Counted from the stretch's first letter, positions 9,379 through 18,917 are shown. The stretch is DNA of 64,000 nt from Roseobacter insulae (GCF_019375555.1 NZ_JAHXDN010000002.1:558001-622000); one strand, 5' to 3'. Notes: generated by a model not told the origin, from the letters alone. Numbers and translations are program-made.

Positions 9379-9627
9379 ATGAGTGCGCAACATCAAGACC
9401 CCCGGACACAGGAAGCTGCCCTTGCCGCAAAGGGTCGGCTGGTCAGCCTCGTGATTGTCGGAACGATGGTGCTCTGGCTGCTGGCGCTCTGGCTGGGGCC
9501 AAAGCTCGGGATGCCGGGGCGCTATGCATTCCTGTTCGATTTTGCAGCACTTGCGGGGCTTTTCTGGGCCTTGGTGGTGTCTTTACAGATACGGCGCGCG
9601 CGCAAGGGCGCGCGCGGCAACGAGTAA
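9379..9627 (+). CDS. DUF5337-like small membrane protein
   Basis: 82 aa: a short polar N-terminus ([19 protein letters not shown]), two membrane helices (about 21-41 and 48-69), and a basic tail [11 protein letters not shown]. The pattern [23 protein letters not shown]...[20 protein letters not shown] matches my recollection of DUF5337, a Rhodobacterales family. The start at 9379 is preceded by GAGAAGGGCGGG. It ends 13 bp before nuoF. Probably co-expressed with complex I; function unknown. Confidence 0.75.
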   Translation: MSAQHQDPRTQEAALAAKGRLVSLVIVGTMVLWLLALWLGPKLGMPGRYAFLFDFAALAGLFWALVVSLQIRRARKGARGNE

Positions 9628-9640
9628 AAGGGGAAGCGTC

Positions 9641-10936
9641 ATGCTTCAGGACAAGGATCGCATCTTTACCAATATCTACGGCATGCATGACCGCACGCTG
9701 AAAGGCGCGCAAGACCGGGGCCATTGGGATGGAACGGCGGAGATCATCAAGAAGGGCCGCGATTGGATCGTGGACCAGATGAAGGCTTCCGGTCTGCGGG
9801 GCCGGGGCGGCGCCGGCTTCCCGACGGGTCTGAAATGGTCCTTCATGCCCAAGGAGAGCGATGGGCGGCCTGCGTACCTGGTGGTCAACGCCGACGAATC
9901 CGAACCGGGTACCTGCAAGGACCGCGAGATCATGCGCCATGATCCGCATACGCTGGTTGAGGGTTGCCTGATCGCGTCATTCGCGATGAACGCGCATGCC
10001 TGCTACATCTACATCCGCGGCGAATACATCCGCGAGAAAGAAGCGCTGCAGGCCGCGATTGACGAGGCCTATGACGCGGGGCTGATCGGCAAGAATGCCT
10101 GCGGATCGGGCTGGGATTTCGATCTCTACCTGCACCACGGGGCTGGGGCCTATATCTGCGGCGAAGAAACAGCGTTGCTGGAAAGCCTTGAGGGCAAGAA
10201 GGGCATGCCGCGCATGAAGCCGCCGTTTCCAGCGGGCGCGGGGCTCTACGGCTGCCCGACCACGGTGAACAACGTGGAATCCATTGCCGTAGTGCCGACG
10301 ATCCTGCGCCGCGGGCCGGAGTGGTTCGCGGGATTTGGTCGCGCGAACAACGCCGGGACAAAACTCTTTGCGATCAGTGGTCATGTGAACAACCCCTGCG
10401 TGGTCGAAGAGGCGATGTCGATCACCTTCGAGGAGCTGATCGAGACCCACTGCGGCGGCATTCGCGGCGGCTGGGACAATCTCAAGGCGGTTATTCCTGG
10501 CGGGTCCTCGGTACCGATGATCCCCGGCAAGGACATGAAAGACGCCATCATGGATTTCGACTACCTGCGCGAACAGCGGTCGGGCCTCGGCACGGCGGCG
10601 GTGATCGTGATGGATAATTCCACGGATGTGATCAAGGCGATCTGGCGGCTGTCGAAGTTCTACAAGCACGAAAGCTGCGGACAATGCACGCCTTGCCGCG
10701 AAGGCACCGGCTGGATGATGCGGGTGATGGATCGTCTGGTCACCGGCGAGGCGGAACCCGAAGAGATCGACATGCTGCTCGATGTGACCAAGCAGGTCGA
10801 GGGCCACACGATCTGTGCCTTGGGAGATGCTGCGGCCTGGCCCATTCAGGGTCTGATCCGTCATTTCCGCGACGAGATAGAGGACCGCATCAAGCATAAG
10901 CGGACCGGGCGCGTATCAGCGTTGGCGGCGGAGTGA
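9641..10936 (+). CDS. nuoF: NADH-quinone oxidoreductase subunit F
   Basis: 431 aa, the NADH-oxidising 51-kDa flavoprotein. It has the glycine-rich NADH/FMN motif [16 protein letters not shown] at about residues 51-66, the [13 protein letters not shown] loop, and the [4Fe-4S] N3 ligands in [15 protein letters not shown] plus HTICALGD near the C-terminus. The frame is open upstream to 9455, but AAAGGGGAAG immediately before the ATG at 9641 fixes the start. Confidence 0.97.
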   Translation: MLQDKDRIFTNIYGMHDRTLKGAQDRGHWDGTAEIIKKGRDWIVDQMKASGLRGRGGAGFPTGLKWSFMPKESDGRPAYLVVNADESEPGTCKDREIMRHDPHTLVEGCLIASFAMNAHACYIYIRGEYIREKEALQAAIDEAYDAGLIGKNACGSGWDFDLYLHHGAGAYICGEETALLESLEGKKGMPRMKPPFPAGAGLYGCPTTVNNVESIAVVPTILRRGPEWFAGFGRANNAGTKLFAISGHVNNPCVVEEAMSITFEELIETHCGGIRGGWDNLKAVIPGGSSVPMIPGKDMKDAIMDFDYLREQRSGLGTAAVIVMDNSTDVIKAIWRLSKFYKHESCGQCTPCREGTGWMMRVMDRLVTGEAEPEEIDMLLDVTKQVEGHTICALGDAAAWPIQGLIRHFRDEIEDRIKHKRTGRVSALAAE

Positions 10937-10940
10937 ATGC

Positions 10941-11153
10941 TTGGTTTTTTTGGTTCAACGTCTGTCGACGCCACAGTTTTGCGGGGCATGCCAGACATGG
11001 GCGAAGCTAGATAACGGGCTGGACGAGCATTGCTATGAACAGGATGGACAGATCAGAACAACTTGCCCACGCCGGCGTTCCCGGGCCTCTCGGCTTGGGT
11101 TTGTTGTGGTGTTGGCGTTCGTCGGAGCGGCATGTGTCTTTTTGTCTCCGTAA
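10941..11153 (+). CDS. Possible 70-aa zinc-ribbon-like single-helix protein after nuoF
   Basis: TTG start at 10941 with GGAG 7 nt upstream, inside the end of nuoF. The predicted product has four spaced cysteines (FCGACQTW, EHCYE, RTTCP), a basic stretch RRRSRASR and a C-terminal hydrophobic segment LGFVVVLAFVGAACVFL. This looks like a small zinc-binding tail-anchored protein rather than chance coding. Composition is more AT-rich than nuoF. An alternative 25-codon frame starts at the ATG at 10937. No family recognised; real but unconfirmed coding is my best guess. Confidence 0.4.
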   Translation: MVFLVQRLSTPQFCGACQTWAKLDNGLDEHCYEQDGQIRTTCPRRRSRASRLGFVVVLAFVGAACVFLSP

Positions 11154-11216
11154 CCCGCGGTGGCCTGCCGACTGCTCTAAGATGTCCGGCGTTTGCGCTT
11201 CTGTGGTGAGGTGCAA

Positions 11217-11702
11217 ATGATGCATCTCGCCGAATTCAACATCGGCACGCTCCAATACGATTGGGACGATCCCCGCGTGGCGGATTTCCTGAACGGGCTG
11301 GATCTTGTGAATGGGATCGCGCAACGCAGTCCCGGCTTTGTCTGGATGATGGACGGCGAGGCGATGGAAGCGGCGCAGGCTGACCCGGACGGTCCGCTCG
11401 GGGGGAACCCGCGCACGGCCTCGACCCTGTCTGTCTGGGAGGACGTCACGAGCCTGGAAAATTTTGTCTGGAACACGGTGCACAAGCAGTTCTATGACCG
11501 CAAGGAAGAATGGTACGGCGCGGTGGAGACACTGCGGCTGGTGATGTGGTGGGTGCCAGAAAGCCATAGACCGTCGATCGCCGAGGCCATGGCACGGTTC
11601 CGCCATCTGGAGCAGCATGGCGACACGCAACAGGCATTCGGCTGGTCTTACCTGACGGACGCGGAGCTGTGGAAACAAAAACAATGCGGGGTTGCGGCAT
11701 GA
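11217..11702 (+). CDS. DUF3291 family protein (first of a tandem pair)
   Basis: 161 aa. MHLAEFNIGTLQYDWDDPRVADF, then RSPGFVWMMDGE, STLSVWEDVTSLENFVWNTVHKQF and MWWVPESHRPSIAEAM are the hallmarks of DUF3291, a small dimeric alpha/beta-barrel-like family of unknown function. Adjacent ATG codons at 11217 and 11220 leave the exact start open. The stop overlaps the next gene's start as ATGA, and that gene is a clear paralogue. Embedded between nuoF and nuoG. Confidence 0.85.
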   Translation: MMHLAEFNIGTLQYDWDDPRVADFLNGLDLVNGIAQRSPGFVWMMDGEAMEAAQADPDGPLGGNPRTASTLSVWEDVTSLENFVWNTVHKQFYDRKEEWYGAVETLRLVMWWVPESHRPSIAEAMARFRHLEQHGDTQQAFGWSYLTDAELWKQKQCGVAA

Positions 11703-12193
11703 GTGGATATCACCTTGCCGAACTCAACGTGGGCCGCCTTGTTGCGCCAACAGACGACCCGCGCGTGGCGGAGTTCATGACCAACCTCGACCGCATCAAC
11801 GGCCTTGGCAAACGGATGCCGGGATTCGTGTGGATGATGGAGGGGTCCGGTGAACCCGGTACGGGAAACACGGAAAACGCTATCGGGGATGACCCGCAGC
11901 ATGTCGCCAATCTCACGGTCTGGGAAACGGTCGAGCAGTTGGAAACATTTGTCTGGGGCACGCTGCACAAACAGTTTTATGAACGTCGGGCAGAGTGGTT
12001 CGAGGTGTTGGGAAAGATGCATTTCGTCATGTGGTGGGTGCCTGAGGGGCATCAGCCGACGCTTTCAGAAGCGCTGGACCGGCTGGAGCATCTCAAAGCC
12101 CTTGGCGACAGTGATCAGGCTTTTGGCTGGTCGCATCTGAAGGAAGCAAGCCAGTGGCGGGCGGGCAGATGCGCGCCTTTGGCGGCGGAGTGA
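11699..12193 (+). CDS. DUF3291 family protein (second of a tandem pair)
   Basis: 164 aa, paralogous to the preceding product throughout: YHLAELNVGRLVAPTDDPRVAEF, MPGFVWMMEGSGE, ANLTVWETVEQLETFVWGTLHKQF, VMWWVPEGHQPTLSEAL, DQAFGWSHLKEA. The pair therefore arose by tandem duplication and then diverged, mainly in the middle loop. The ATG at 11699 overlaps the upstream stop. DUF3291 has no established biochemical role. Confidence 0.85.
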   Translation: MSGYHLAELNVGRLVAPTDDPRVAEFMTNLDRINGLGKRMPGFVWMMEGSGEPGTGNTENAIGDDPQHVANLTVWETVEQLETFVWGTLHKQFYERRAEWFEVLGKMHFVMWWVPEGHQPTLSEALDRLEHLKALGDSDQAFGWSHLKEASQWRAGRCAPLAAE

Positions 12194-12198
12194 GTGGT

Positions 12199-12522
12199 AT
12201 GAAGAATTACATCTGTTTGATCTTGGCCGCGGGTATCATCGCTGGATGCAGCAGTGATGCCGATGAGATCCGGTTTGACGGGCATTTCTACCGCACCCGC
12301 CTGAGCGATCTGGATGAACGCCACAAGTTTCAGGTGACCGCGCGCCCGGTATCGGCCTCGCTGCTCGGGGCAAAGGAAGCGGCGCGCTACGAGGCCACGG
12401 TCTATTGCGTGAATGAATACGGAAGCTCTGCCATTCAATGGGTTGTGGGGCCGGATGACCCGGACGAGACACTGCCAATATCTGATGATACACTGACGTT
12501 GGAGGGGGCCTGCCCGCTGTGA
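12199..12522 (+). CDS. Small lipoprotein in the nuo operon
   Basis: 107 aa. The N-terminus MKNYICLILAAGIIAGCSSD is a lipoprotein signal with the lipobox IIAGC, so the mature protein should be lipid-anchored. The rest (about 88 residues) has one conserved-looking pair of cysteines (VYCVNEYG and GACPL at the very end), which could form a disulfide in the periplasm. It starts 6 bp after the second DUF3291 gene. No family recognised. Confidence 0.75.
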   Translation: MKNYICLILAAGIIAGCSSDADEIRFDGHFYRTRLSDLDERHKFQVTARPVSASLLGAKEAARYEATVYCVNEYGSSAIQWVVGPDDPDETLPISDDTLTLEGACPL

Positions 12523-12564
12523 TCCGCGCCGCCTCATATCGGGCGACAGCCGCCATCGCGGGCT

Positions 12565-12579
12565 TGCTATTGAATAGCA
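12565..12579. repeat. Palindrome in the nuo operon gap before the DUF5333 gene
   Basis: TGCTATT-G-AATAGCA is a perfect 7-bp inverted repeat around one base, flanked further out by GCGGG and CCCGC, in a 119-bp gap inside the operon. It could be an operator for an internal promoter or an RNA hairpin; nothing in the sequence decides. Confidence 0.4.
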
Positions 12580-12641
12580 CGGATCCCGCTTCCCATATCC
12601 ACAGGCAGATGGGGCATTCCGCCCTCTTTGGGAGACTGGAT

Positions 12642-13049
12642 ATGAGCAAAAGACTTCTGACACTGTCGACCGTGGTGGCGTTACTGGTGACCGGTGCCGC
12701 GGCGGCGAACCCGCCCTTGCGCGAGGTGAAATCCATTGATGACGGGCTCTTTGCCATCGGGCTGGCGGATCAGATCCGCAAAAACTGTCCTGTGATCTCG
12801 GCGCGTATCTTCCGCGCGGTGGGCGCGTTGCAGGACTTGAACAGTCAGGCTATGGCGCTGGGGTACACCAAGAAGGAAATCGATGCGCATGTGGATTCGG
12901 ACGCCGAGAAAGATCGTTTGCGCGCCCGGGCGGCCGCCTACATGGCCGAGCGTGATCTGACGACGGACGAGGCGGGTTACTGCGCGTTGGGCAAGGCAGA
13001 GATATCGCGTAACAGTACGGTCGGCGTGCTGCTGCGGGAAAAGCAGTGA
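12642..13049 (+). CDS. DUF5333 family exported protein
   Basis: 135 aa with a signal peptide (MSKRLLTLSTVVALLVTGAAA, cleavage about residue 22). The mature part carries PPLREVKSIDDGLFAIGLADQIRKNC, GYTKKEIDAHV and GYCALGKAEI, which I recognise as DUF5333, a Rhodobacterales family regularly found near nuoG. Two cysteines (in KNCPV and GYCALG) could pair in the periplasm. The ATG at 12642 is chosen over upstream open frame because it begins the signal peptide and follows GGGAGACTGG. Confidence 0.8.
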   Translation: MSKRLLTLSTVVALLVTGAAAANPPLREVKSIDDGLFAIGLADQIRKNCPVISARIFRAVGALQDLNSQAMALGYTKKEIDAHVDSDAEKDRLRARAAAYMAERDLTTDEAGYCALGKAEISRNSTVGVLLREKQ

Positions 13050-13115
13050 CGCGCGGCGCCGCGTGCTGAGAATACGTATGCGCGGAGTGCGCGATGATGA
13101 ACAAAGGCAAATGAT

Positions 13116-15131
13116 ATGAGCGACTTACGCAAAGTCATTATTGATGGTCAGGAAATCGAAGTGGATGGCGCGATGACGCTGATCCAGGCCTGCGAAGTGG
13201 CGGGCATCGAAATTCCGCGTTTTTGTTATCACGAGCGTCTGACCATCGCCGGCAATTGCCGGATGTGTCTGGTTGAAGTGGTCGGCGGCCCCCCGAAACC
13301 GGCGGCAAGCTGTGCGATGCAGGTGAGGGATCTGCGGCCCGGTCCCGAGGGTCAGCCGCCCGTTGTGAAAACCAACTCGCCCATGGTCAAGAAGGCCCGC
13401 GAAGGCGTGATGGAATTTCTGCTGATCAACCACCCGCTTGACTGCCCGATCTGCGACCAGGGCGGCGAGTGCGACCTGCAGGATCAGGCGATGGCATATG
13501 GCGTTGATTTCAGCCGGTATCGTGAACCCAAACGCGCGACCGAAGACCTTGATCTCGGTCCCCTCGTCGAGACGCATATGACCCGCTGCATCTCCTGCAC
13601 CCGCTGTGTGCGCTTCACCACGGAAGTGGCGGGCATACACCAGATGGGCCAGACCGGACGCGGTGAGGATGCGGAAATCACCTCCTATCTGGGTCAGACG
13701 CTCGACAGCAACCTGCAGGGCAACATCATCGATCTCTGCCCCGTTGGTGCTTTGGTTTCAAAGCCTTACGCATTTACGGCGCGGCCGTGGGAGCTGACAA
13801 AAACGGAATCCATCGACGTCATGGATGCTTTGGGGTCCAACATCCGCGTAGACACCAAGGGCCGCGAAGTGATGCGGTTTTTGCCGCGCAACCACGATGG
13901 TGTGAACGAGGAATGGATTTCGGACAAGACCCGTTTCGTGTGGGACGGGCTGCGGCGTCAACGCCTCGATCAGCCCTATGTTCGCGAGAACGGCAAGCTG
14001 CGACCGGCGACATGGCCCGAAGCCCTCTCCGCTGCCGCCAAGGCGATGGAAGGCAAGGACGTTGCCGGGATTGTCGGAGATCTTGCGCCGGTCGAGGCGA
14101 TCTTTGCGCTGAAGCAGATGATCGAAGGGCGCGGCGGTGTCGTGGAGTGCCGCACCGACGGTGCGCGCCTTCCGGCTCGGAACCGCTCGGCCTATGTCGG
14201 AACGGCCACCATCGAAGAGCTCGACACTGCGAAGGCGATCATGCTGATTGGCTCGAACCCCGCCATCGAGGCGCCGGTGCTGAACGCGCGCATCCGCAAG
14301 GCGTGGACCAAGGGCGCGAGCGTGGGGGTGATCGGTGAAGCAGTCGATTTAACTTATGAATACAAGCATCTGGGCACCGGACCCGACACGCTTACCGAGC
14401 TTCTGGGGCGCGATCATACAGACGTGGCGGATAAGCCTTCGGTTGTCGTCGTGGGTCAGGCCGCGCTGCAACGCGACGATGGCGACGCAGTGCTTGCCGC
14501 GGCCATGGCACTGGCGGAGGCGACCAACTCTTCCTTCATGGTGCTGCACACCGCTGCGGCACGTGTTGGCGCGCTGGATGTGGGCGCTACCAACGATGGC
14601 GGCATGGCCGTCGTGTCCAAGGCGGAGGTGATCTATAATCTCGGCGCGGATGAGATCGAGATCGAGGCCGGACCGTTCGTGATCTACCAGGGCAGCCATG
14701 GTGACCGGGGTGCACACCGCGCCGATATCATTCTACCGGGCGCAGCCTATACTGAGGAACCGGGTCTTTTCGTTAACACGGAAGGACGTCCGCAGCTTGC
14801 CCTGCGCGCCGGGTTCGCACCGGGGCAGGCCAAGGAAAACTGGTCGATCCTGCGGGCGCTGTCCGCCGAACTGGGCGCGCAACTACCCTACGACAGCATT
14901 GCACAGCTGCGCCACATGCTGATCGACGAGGTGCCCCATCTTGGCAAGATTGACGTGGTTGCGGAACAAACGCTTAGCCCATTACCGCAGGGGGACATGT
15001 CGGGTGGCGCGTTCAAGCAGGCCATTGCAGATTTCTACCTGACCAATCCGATTGCGCGCGCCAGCCAACTGATGGCTGAACTATCGGCAAATGCGAAAGC
15101 GCGCAAACAGGAGGCGATGGCCGCAGAATGA
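13116..15131 (+). CDS. nuoG: NADH-quinone oxidoreductase subunit G
   Basis: 671 aa, shorter than enterobacterial NuoG but normal for alphaproteobacteria. The N-terminal [2Fe-2S] ferredoxin domain has [20 protein letters not shown] and a later SCAMQ; next come the His/Cys N5 site [19 protein letters not shown] and the N4 cluster [10 protein letters not shown] followed by DLCPVGAL. The C-terminal molybdopterin-oxidoreductase-like domain (about 215-600) contains [16 protein letters not shown] and no obvious extra cluster cysteines. ATG at 13116, 66 bp after the DUF5333 gene. The stop overlaps the next start (ATGA). Confidence 0.96.
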   Translation: MSDLRKVIIDGQEIEVDGAMTLIQACEVAGIEIPRFCYHERLTIAGNCRMCLVEVVGGPPKPAASCAMQVRDLRPGPEGQPPVVKTNSPMVKKAREGVMEFLLINHPLDCPICDQGGECDLQDQAMAYGVDFSRYREPKRATEDLDLGPLVETHMTRCISCTRCVRFTTEVAGIHQMGQTGRGEDAEITSYLGQTLDSNLQGNIIDLCPVGALVSKPYAFTARPWELTKTESIDVMDALGSNIRVDTKGREVMRFLPRNHDGVNEEWISDKTRFVWDGLRRQRLDQPYVRENGKLRPATWPEALSAAAKAMEGKDVAGIVGDLAPVEAIFALKQMIEGRGGVVECRTDGARLPARNRSAYVGTATIEELDTAKAIMLIGSNPAIEAPVLNARIRKAWTKGASVGVIGEAVDLTYEYKHLGTGPDTLTELLGRDHTDVADKPSVVVVGQAALQRDDGDAVLAAAMALAEATNSSFMVLHTAAARVGALDVGATNDGGMAVVSKAEVIYNLGADEIEIEAGPFVIYQGSHGDRGAHRADIILPGAAYTEEPGLFVNTEGRPQLALRAGFAPGQAKENWSILRALSAELGAQLPYDSIAQLRHMLIDEVPHLGKIDVVAEQTLSPLPQGDMSGGAFKQAIADFYLTNPIARASQLMAELSANAKARKQEAMAAE

Positions 15132-15511
15132 AGCGTATTGCGCTGATCTCCCCTCTGGCGCTCGCCGCCTGCGCGCCGCCGGTGCCTGTGGCCGAGGATT
15201 TCATCCCCGAATACCTCGGGGTGGAGACAAAACTGCTGGACGGGGATCTGGTGCAATTCAACGTGGCCATGACAAAGGCGCGCGAAGCTGCCAACGTGCA
15301 ACGCTATGCCGAATGTGCCGCTGCGCAATACGCGCTGATCCGTGGATACGGATTTGCGCGACATTTGCGTACAAATGTGACGGAAGAGGGTGGCGTGTGG
15401 GCCGCAGATGCTGTTTACACCATCTCGCCAACCCTGCCTGACGGGCTTGCAACGATTGACGCCGAAGTCACCGTTGCCGCCTGTAAGGAAACTGGAATAC
15501 CGACGGTGTGA
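15128..15511 (+). CDS. Small lipoprotein between nuoG and nuoH
   Basis: 127 aa. [15 protein letters not shown] is a short lipoprotein signal with lipobox LAAC at residues 12-15. The mature part contains four further cysteines or cysteine-adjacent motifs ([27 protein letters not shown]). It overlaps nuoG by ATGA and ends 6 bp before nuoH, so expression is tied to complex I. From memory similar lipoproteins sit at this place in other Rhodobacterales; function unknown. Confidence 0.75.
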   Translation: MKRIALISPLALAACAPPVPVAEDFIPEYLGVETKLLDGDLVQFNVAMTKAREAANVQRYAECAAAQYALIRGYGFARHLRTNVTEEGGVWAADAVYTISPTLPDGLATIDAEVTVAACKETGIPTV

Positions 15512-15517
15512 GGACCT

Positions 15518-16555
15518 ATGGCTGACTTCTTTACCACTCCCGGCGGCATTGCCGTCCTGATCCTGGCGCAGGTGCTTGCGGTTGTGGCCTTCGTGATGAT
15601 CTCGCTGTTGTTCCTCGTTTACGGTGACCGCAAGATCTGGGCCGCGGTGCAGATGCGGCGCGGACCGAACGTGGTGGGCACCTTCGGGCTGCTGCAGACG
15701 GTGGCCGATGCGCTGAAATACATCGTCAAAGAGGTGGTGGTGCCGGCGGGGGCCGACAAGACCGTATTCATGCTCGCCCCGCTGACCTCCTTCGTGCTGG
15801 CGATGATCGCCTGGGCCGTGATCCCCTTCAACGAGACTTGGGTGCTCAGCGATATCAACGTGGCCATCCTCTTTGTTTTCGCCGTCTCCTCGCTTGAGGT
15901 CTACGGCGTGATCATGGGTGGCTGGGCGTCAAACTCCAAGTATCCGTTCCTCGGGTCGCTGCGGTCCGCGGCGCAGATGATTTCCTACGAAGTGTCGCTG
16001 GGGCTGATCATCATCGGCGTGATCATTTCGACCGGGTCGATGAATTTCGGCGGGATCGTGCAGGCGCAGGACGGCGATTACGGCTTTTTCAGCTGGTACT
16101 GGCTGCCGCATTTCCCGATGGTGTTTTTGTTCTTCATCTCCTGTCTTGCGGAAACCAACCGCCCGCCTTTTGACCTTCCGGAGGCGGAATCCGAACTGGT
16201 GGCGGGCTATCAGGTGGAATATTCCTCCACCCCCTTCCTGCTTTTTATGGCTGGCGAATACATCGCCATCTTCCTGATGTGCGCGCTGACCTCGTTGCTG
16301 TTCTTTGGTGGCTGGCTCTCGCCCATTCCCGGCCTGCCTGATGGGGTGCTCTGGATGGTGGCGAAGATGGCCTTCTTCTTCTTCCTCTTCGCCATGGTCA
16401 AGGCGATCACCCCGCGCTACCGCTACGACCAGCTGATGCGCCTGGGCTGGAAGGTCTTCCTGCCCTTCAGCCTCGCCTGGGTTGTCTTTGTGGCCTTCGC
16501 CGCAAAATTCGACTGGTTCTGGGGCGCCTATGCACGCTGGGGGATGGGTGGATGA
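15518..16555 (+). CDS. nuoH: NADH-quinone oxidoreductase subunit H
   Basis: 345 aa with about eight membrane helices. It connects the peripheral arm to the membrane arm and lines the quinone channel. Typical segments are [26 protein letters not shown] near residues 33-58, [15 protein letters not shown] and the acidic loop [25 protein letters not shown], followed by [10 protein letters not shown]. All match the family strongly. Its stop overlaps a 67-aa gene by ATGA. Confidence 0.97.
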   Translation: MADFFTTPGGIAVLILAQVLAVVAFVMISLLFLVYGDRKIWAAVQMRRGPNVVGTFGLLQTVADALKYIVKEVVVPAGADKTVFMLAPLTSFVLAMIAWAVIPFNETWVLSDINVAILFVFAVSSLEVYGVIMGGWASNSKYPFLGSLRSAAQMISYEVSLGLIIIGVIISTGSMNFGGIVQAQDGDYGFFSWYWLPHFPMVFLFFISCLAETNRPPFDLPEAESELVAGYQVEYSSTPFLLFMAGEYIAIFLMCALTSLLFFGGWLSPIPGLPDGVLWMVAKMAFFFFLFAMVKAITPRYRYDQLMRLGWKVFLPFSLAWVVFVAFAAKFDWFWGAYARWGMGG

Positions 16556-16755
16556 ACGAAGACCTCGCTGATGCCCTGTCGAAGGCCTCGCACCGCCAAC
16601 TGGTCGATCTTGCGGCGTTTCTGACGTCGAAGTTCGAGATTCAGAGCCTCGACCCGGAGACCGGCACGTGCGCGGACGTCGATGAGGATGGAATTGTCAT
16701 GGCCCTGCATGACTGGGCTGCGTTGCACGGTGGCAAACCCGTGGGAAAGGATTGA
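16552..16755 (+). CDS. Unknown 67-aa soluble protein between nuoH and nuoI
   Basis: Acidic small protein ([28 protein letters not shown]...) with a predicted N-terminal helix pair and an aspartate-rich middle ([11 protein letters not shown]). It is coupled to nuoH by ATGA and ends 1 bp before the nuoI start codon. Base composition matches its neighbours. No family recognised. Tight coupling on both sides argues that it is expressed; it could be a chaperone-like factor for nuoI, but that is speculation. Confidence 0.6.
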   Translation: MNEDLADALSKASHRQLVDLAAFLTSKFEIQSLDPETGTCADVDEDGIVMALHDWAALHGGKPVGKD

Positions 16756-16756
16756 G

Positions 16757-17251
16757 ATGACACAGATCGACTATACCCGCGCGGCGAAATACTTCCTGTT
16801 GCAGGACTTCTGGACCGGGATGAAACTGGGTCTGAAATACTTCTTCGCGCCCAAGGCGACGCTGAACTACCCGCATGAAAAGGGGCCGCTTTCCCCGCGG
16901 TTTCGCGGCGAACATGCGCTGCGCCGCTATCCCAACGGCGAGGAACGCTGCATCGCCTGCAAGCTGTGCGAGGCGATCTGCCCGGCGCAGGCCATCACCA
17001 TTGATGCAGAGCCGCGCGAGGATGGCAGCCGCCGTACGACGCGCTATGACATCGACATGACCAAATGCATCTACTGCGGCTTCTGTCAGGAGGCCTGCCC
17101 GGTGGATGCAATTGTCGAGGGGCCGAACTTCGAATTCTCCACCGAAACGCGCGAAGAGCTTTACTACGACAAGGAGAAACTGCTGGCCAACGGCGAGCGC
17201 TGGGAAGCCGAGATTGCCCGCAATCTGGAACTGGATGCGCCCTACCGATGA
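16757..17251 (+). CDS. nuoI: NADH-quinone oxidoreductase subunit I
   Basis: 164 aa ferredoxin-like subunit carrying clusters N6a and N6b. Both [4Fe-4S] motifs are complete: [12 protein letters not shown] at about residues 60-71 and [12 protein letters not shown] at about 99-110. The N-terminal segment [17 protein letters not shown] is the amphipathic membrane-associated helix. The ATG at 16757 (MTQIDYTR) is used because it follows GGATTGAG and gives a family-like N-terminus. The stop overlaps the next start (ATGA). Confidence 0.96.
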   Translation: MTQIDYTRAAKYFLLQDFWTGMKLGLKYFFAPKATLNYPHEKGPLSPRFRGEHALRRYPNGEERCIACKLCEAICPAQAITIDAEPREDGSRRTTRYDIDMTKCIYCGFCQEACPVDAIVEGPNFEFSTETREELYYDKEKLLANGERWEAEIARNLELDAPYR

Positions 17252-17631
17252 CCACCTCTGACGCATATCGACGCGGCAAGGCGATGGCGGAGGCCACGAA
17301 CCCAGGGATCGAGGCGGCGCTGGCGGCCCGTTACGACGCGATCCTGCCGGGGTTCTCGACCACGATGATGGAGGTGGCTTTCGGTCATTACTACACGCGT
17401 GATGGGCTCGACGACAAAACCCGCTACCTGACCACCGTGGCGGCGCTGACCGCTTTGGGCGGACAGACCGCGCCGCAGCTCAAGGTGCACATCCGCAATG
17501 CGCTGCGCTCGGGCGCCACGCAGCGCGAAGTGGCCGAGGTGATCAATCAGATGGCGCTTTACGGTGGGTTCCCCGCGATGATCAACGCGCTCAATGCCGC
17601 CCTTGAAGTCTTTGAGGAGGAGAGCGCATGA
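17248..17631 (+). CDS. Carboxymuconolactone decarboxylase-like protein 1
   Basis: 127 aa, an all-helical CMD-fold protein: [34 protein letters not shown], then [56 protein letters not shown] is the typical C-terminal repeat. There is no cysteine, so AhpD-type peroxidase chemistry is excluded. It is coupled to nuoI by ATGA and to a second CMD-like gene by ATGA. The role in the nuo operon is unknown; CMD proteins commonly form trimers or hexamers, so a structural role is as likely as an enzymatic one. Confidence 0.8.
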   Translation: MTTSDAYRRGKAMAEATNPGIEAALAARYDAILPGFSTTMMEVAFGHYYTRDGLDDKTRYLTTVAALTALGGQTAPQLKVHIRNALRSGATQREVAEVINQMALYGGFPAMINALNAALEVFEEESA

Positions 17632-18047
17632 GCGATCCGAAAAACCCGTTTGAAGGCGCAAACCCTTTTGCCGCGATGATGGAGCAGGCGCAGGAGATGG
17701 CGAAAAACTTCCCCGCGATGGAAGCGTTCACGCCCAAGGGGTTTGAGAAAATGATGGGCACGATGCCCAAGGAAATGATGGAAATGATGTTCGGCAATGC
17801 GCTGAACGAAGGCGGGCTGGATGCGCGCACCCGGATGTTGCTGACCCTTGCCGGGTTGACCATGCAGGGCGCGCAGAACGACGTGGCCTTTCGTCAGGCG
17901 GTGCGCCATGCGCTGGAGGCGGAAGCGACCGAACAGCATATCGTCGAGACGATCGGGCAGATGTCGATGTTCGCAGGCCTGCCCGCCATGACCCGCGCGC
18001 TGGAACTGGCGCAGCAGGTGTTGGACCAAGAGAAGGACAAGGAATGA
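17628..18047 (+). CDS. Carboxymuconolactone decarboxylase-like protein 2
   Basis: 139 aa. The N-terminal 60 residues are methionine- and phenylalanine-rich ([18 protein letters not shown] and [13 protein letters not shown]); the rest is CMD-like: [66 protein letters not shown]. It lacks cysteine like the previous gene, with which it probably forms a hetero-oligomer. Coupled by ATGA to both the preceding gene and nuoJ. Confidence 0.75.
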   Translation: MSDPKNPFEGANPFAAMMEQAQEMAKNFPAMEAFTPKGFEKMMGTMPKEMMEMMFGNALNEGGLDARTRMLLTLAGLTMQGAQNDVAFRQAVRHALEAEATEQHIVETIGQMSMFAGLPAMTRALELAQQVLDQEKDKE

Positions 18048-18646
18048 CGGTTTTTGCCTTTTATCTCTTTGCCATCAGCGTGATCGCGGGTGGGCTTTTC
18101 ACGGTGATCAGCCGCAACCCGGTGCATTCCGTGCTCTGGCTGATCCTCGCGTTTTTGTCCTCGGCGGGGCTTTTTGTGCTGCTGGGCGCGGAGTTCGTGG
18201 CGATGCTGCTGATTATCGTCTACGTCGGCGCTGTGGCCGTGCTGTTTCTTTTTGTGGTGATGATGCTGGACGTGGATTTCGCTGAACTCAAGGCGGAGAT
18301 GGCGAAATACATGCCGTTGGCTTTGCTGATCGGATTGGTGATCCTGATGCAGTTCGTCATGGCTTTCGGTGCCTGGGAAAGCAACGCGGCGGCGGAAGGC
18401 TTCCGCGCGAATGTGACCCCGGAGGATCGGCACAACACCGAGGCCTTGGGACTGATCCTTTATGATCAGTATTTCCTGCTCTTCCAACTGGCGGGCCTGA
18501 TCCTGTTGGTGGCGATGATCGGGGCGATCGTGCTGACCCTGCGCCACCGCTCGGATGTAAAGCGGCAGGATGTTGTTGCGCAAATGATGCGCGATCCGGC
18601 CGTTGCAATGGAACTCAAGGACGTGAAACCGGGGCAGGGGCTGTGA
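18044..18646 (+). CDS. nuoJ: NADH-quinone oxidoreductase subunit J
   Basis: 200 aa, five membrane helices. [30 protein letters not shown] and [36 protein letters not shown] are the family's TM1-TM3 signature, with the pi-bulge glycines of helix 3. The C-terminal tail KRQDVVAQM is typical of alphaproteobacterial NuoJ. The ATG at 18044 overlaps the previous stop. It is separated from nuoK by a foreign-looking gene. Confidence 0.96.
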   Translation: MTVFAFYLFAISVIAGGLFTVISRNPVHSVLWLILAFLSSAGLFVLLGAEFVAMLLIIVYVGAVAVLFLFVVMMLDVDFAELKAEMAKYMPLALLIGLVILMQFVMAFGAWESNAAAEGFRANVTPEDRHNTEALGLILYDQYFLLFQLAGLILLVAMIGAIVLTLRHRSDVKRQDVVAQMMRDPAVAMELKDVKPGQGL

Positions 18647-18647
18647 C

Positions 18648-18917
18648 ATGAAAAAGGATTTAGAGGATCTCTGGGCCAGCTTCACAAGCAACGTGAATTG
18701 GAACCAGCCCCACTATCTGGATAAGGAAAGGCTTTATAGGTTCTTCAGCCACGCTCACTTGCAGGGGGAATACGTTGGGCAAGATCTGATCGGAAAATAT
18801 TATCCGGAGCCTGCAGAGGACTCCGCTAAATATGATCGATGGGCGTGGCTGGTTAGCGAAGCTGATATTGCTGGTGAATTGCTGAAGACCTACGACAAGG
18901 AAAGAGAGTTGGGATGA
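18648..18917 (+). CDS. Unknown 89-aa soluble protein inserted between nuoJ and nuoK
   Basis: Begins 1 bp after the nuoJ stop and ends in an ATGA overlap with nuoK. The product ([24 protein letters not shown]...) is charged and aromatic, has no membrane segment, signal or cysteine, and contains [29 protein letters not shown]. Base composition is markedly more AT-rich than nuoJ and nuoK (many AAA, GAT, TAT codons), which suggests a later arrival that took over the translational coupling. No family recognised. Confidence 0.75.
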   Translation: MKKDLEDLWASFTSNVNWNQPHYLDKERLYRFFSHAHLQGEYVGQDLIGKYYPEPAEDSAKYDRWAWLVSEADIAGELLKTYDKERELG

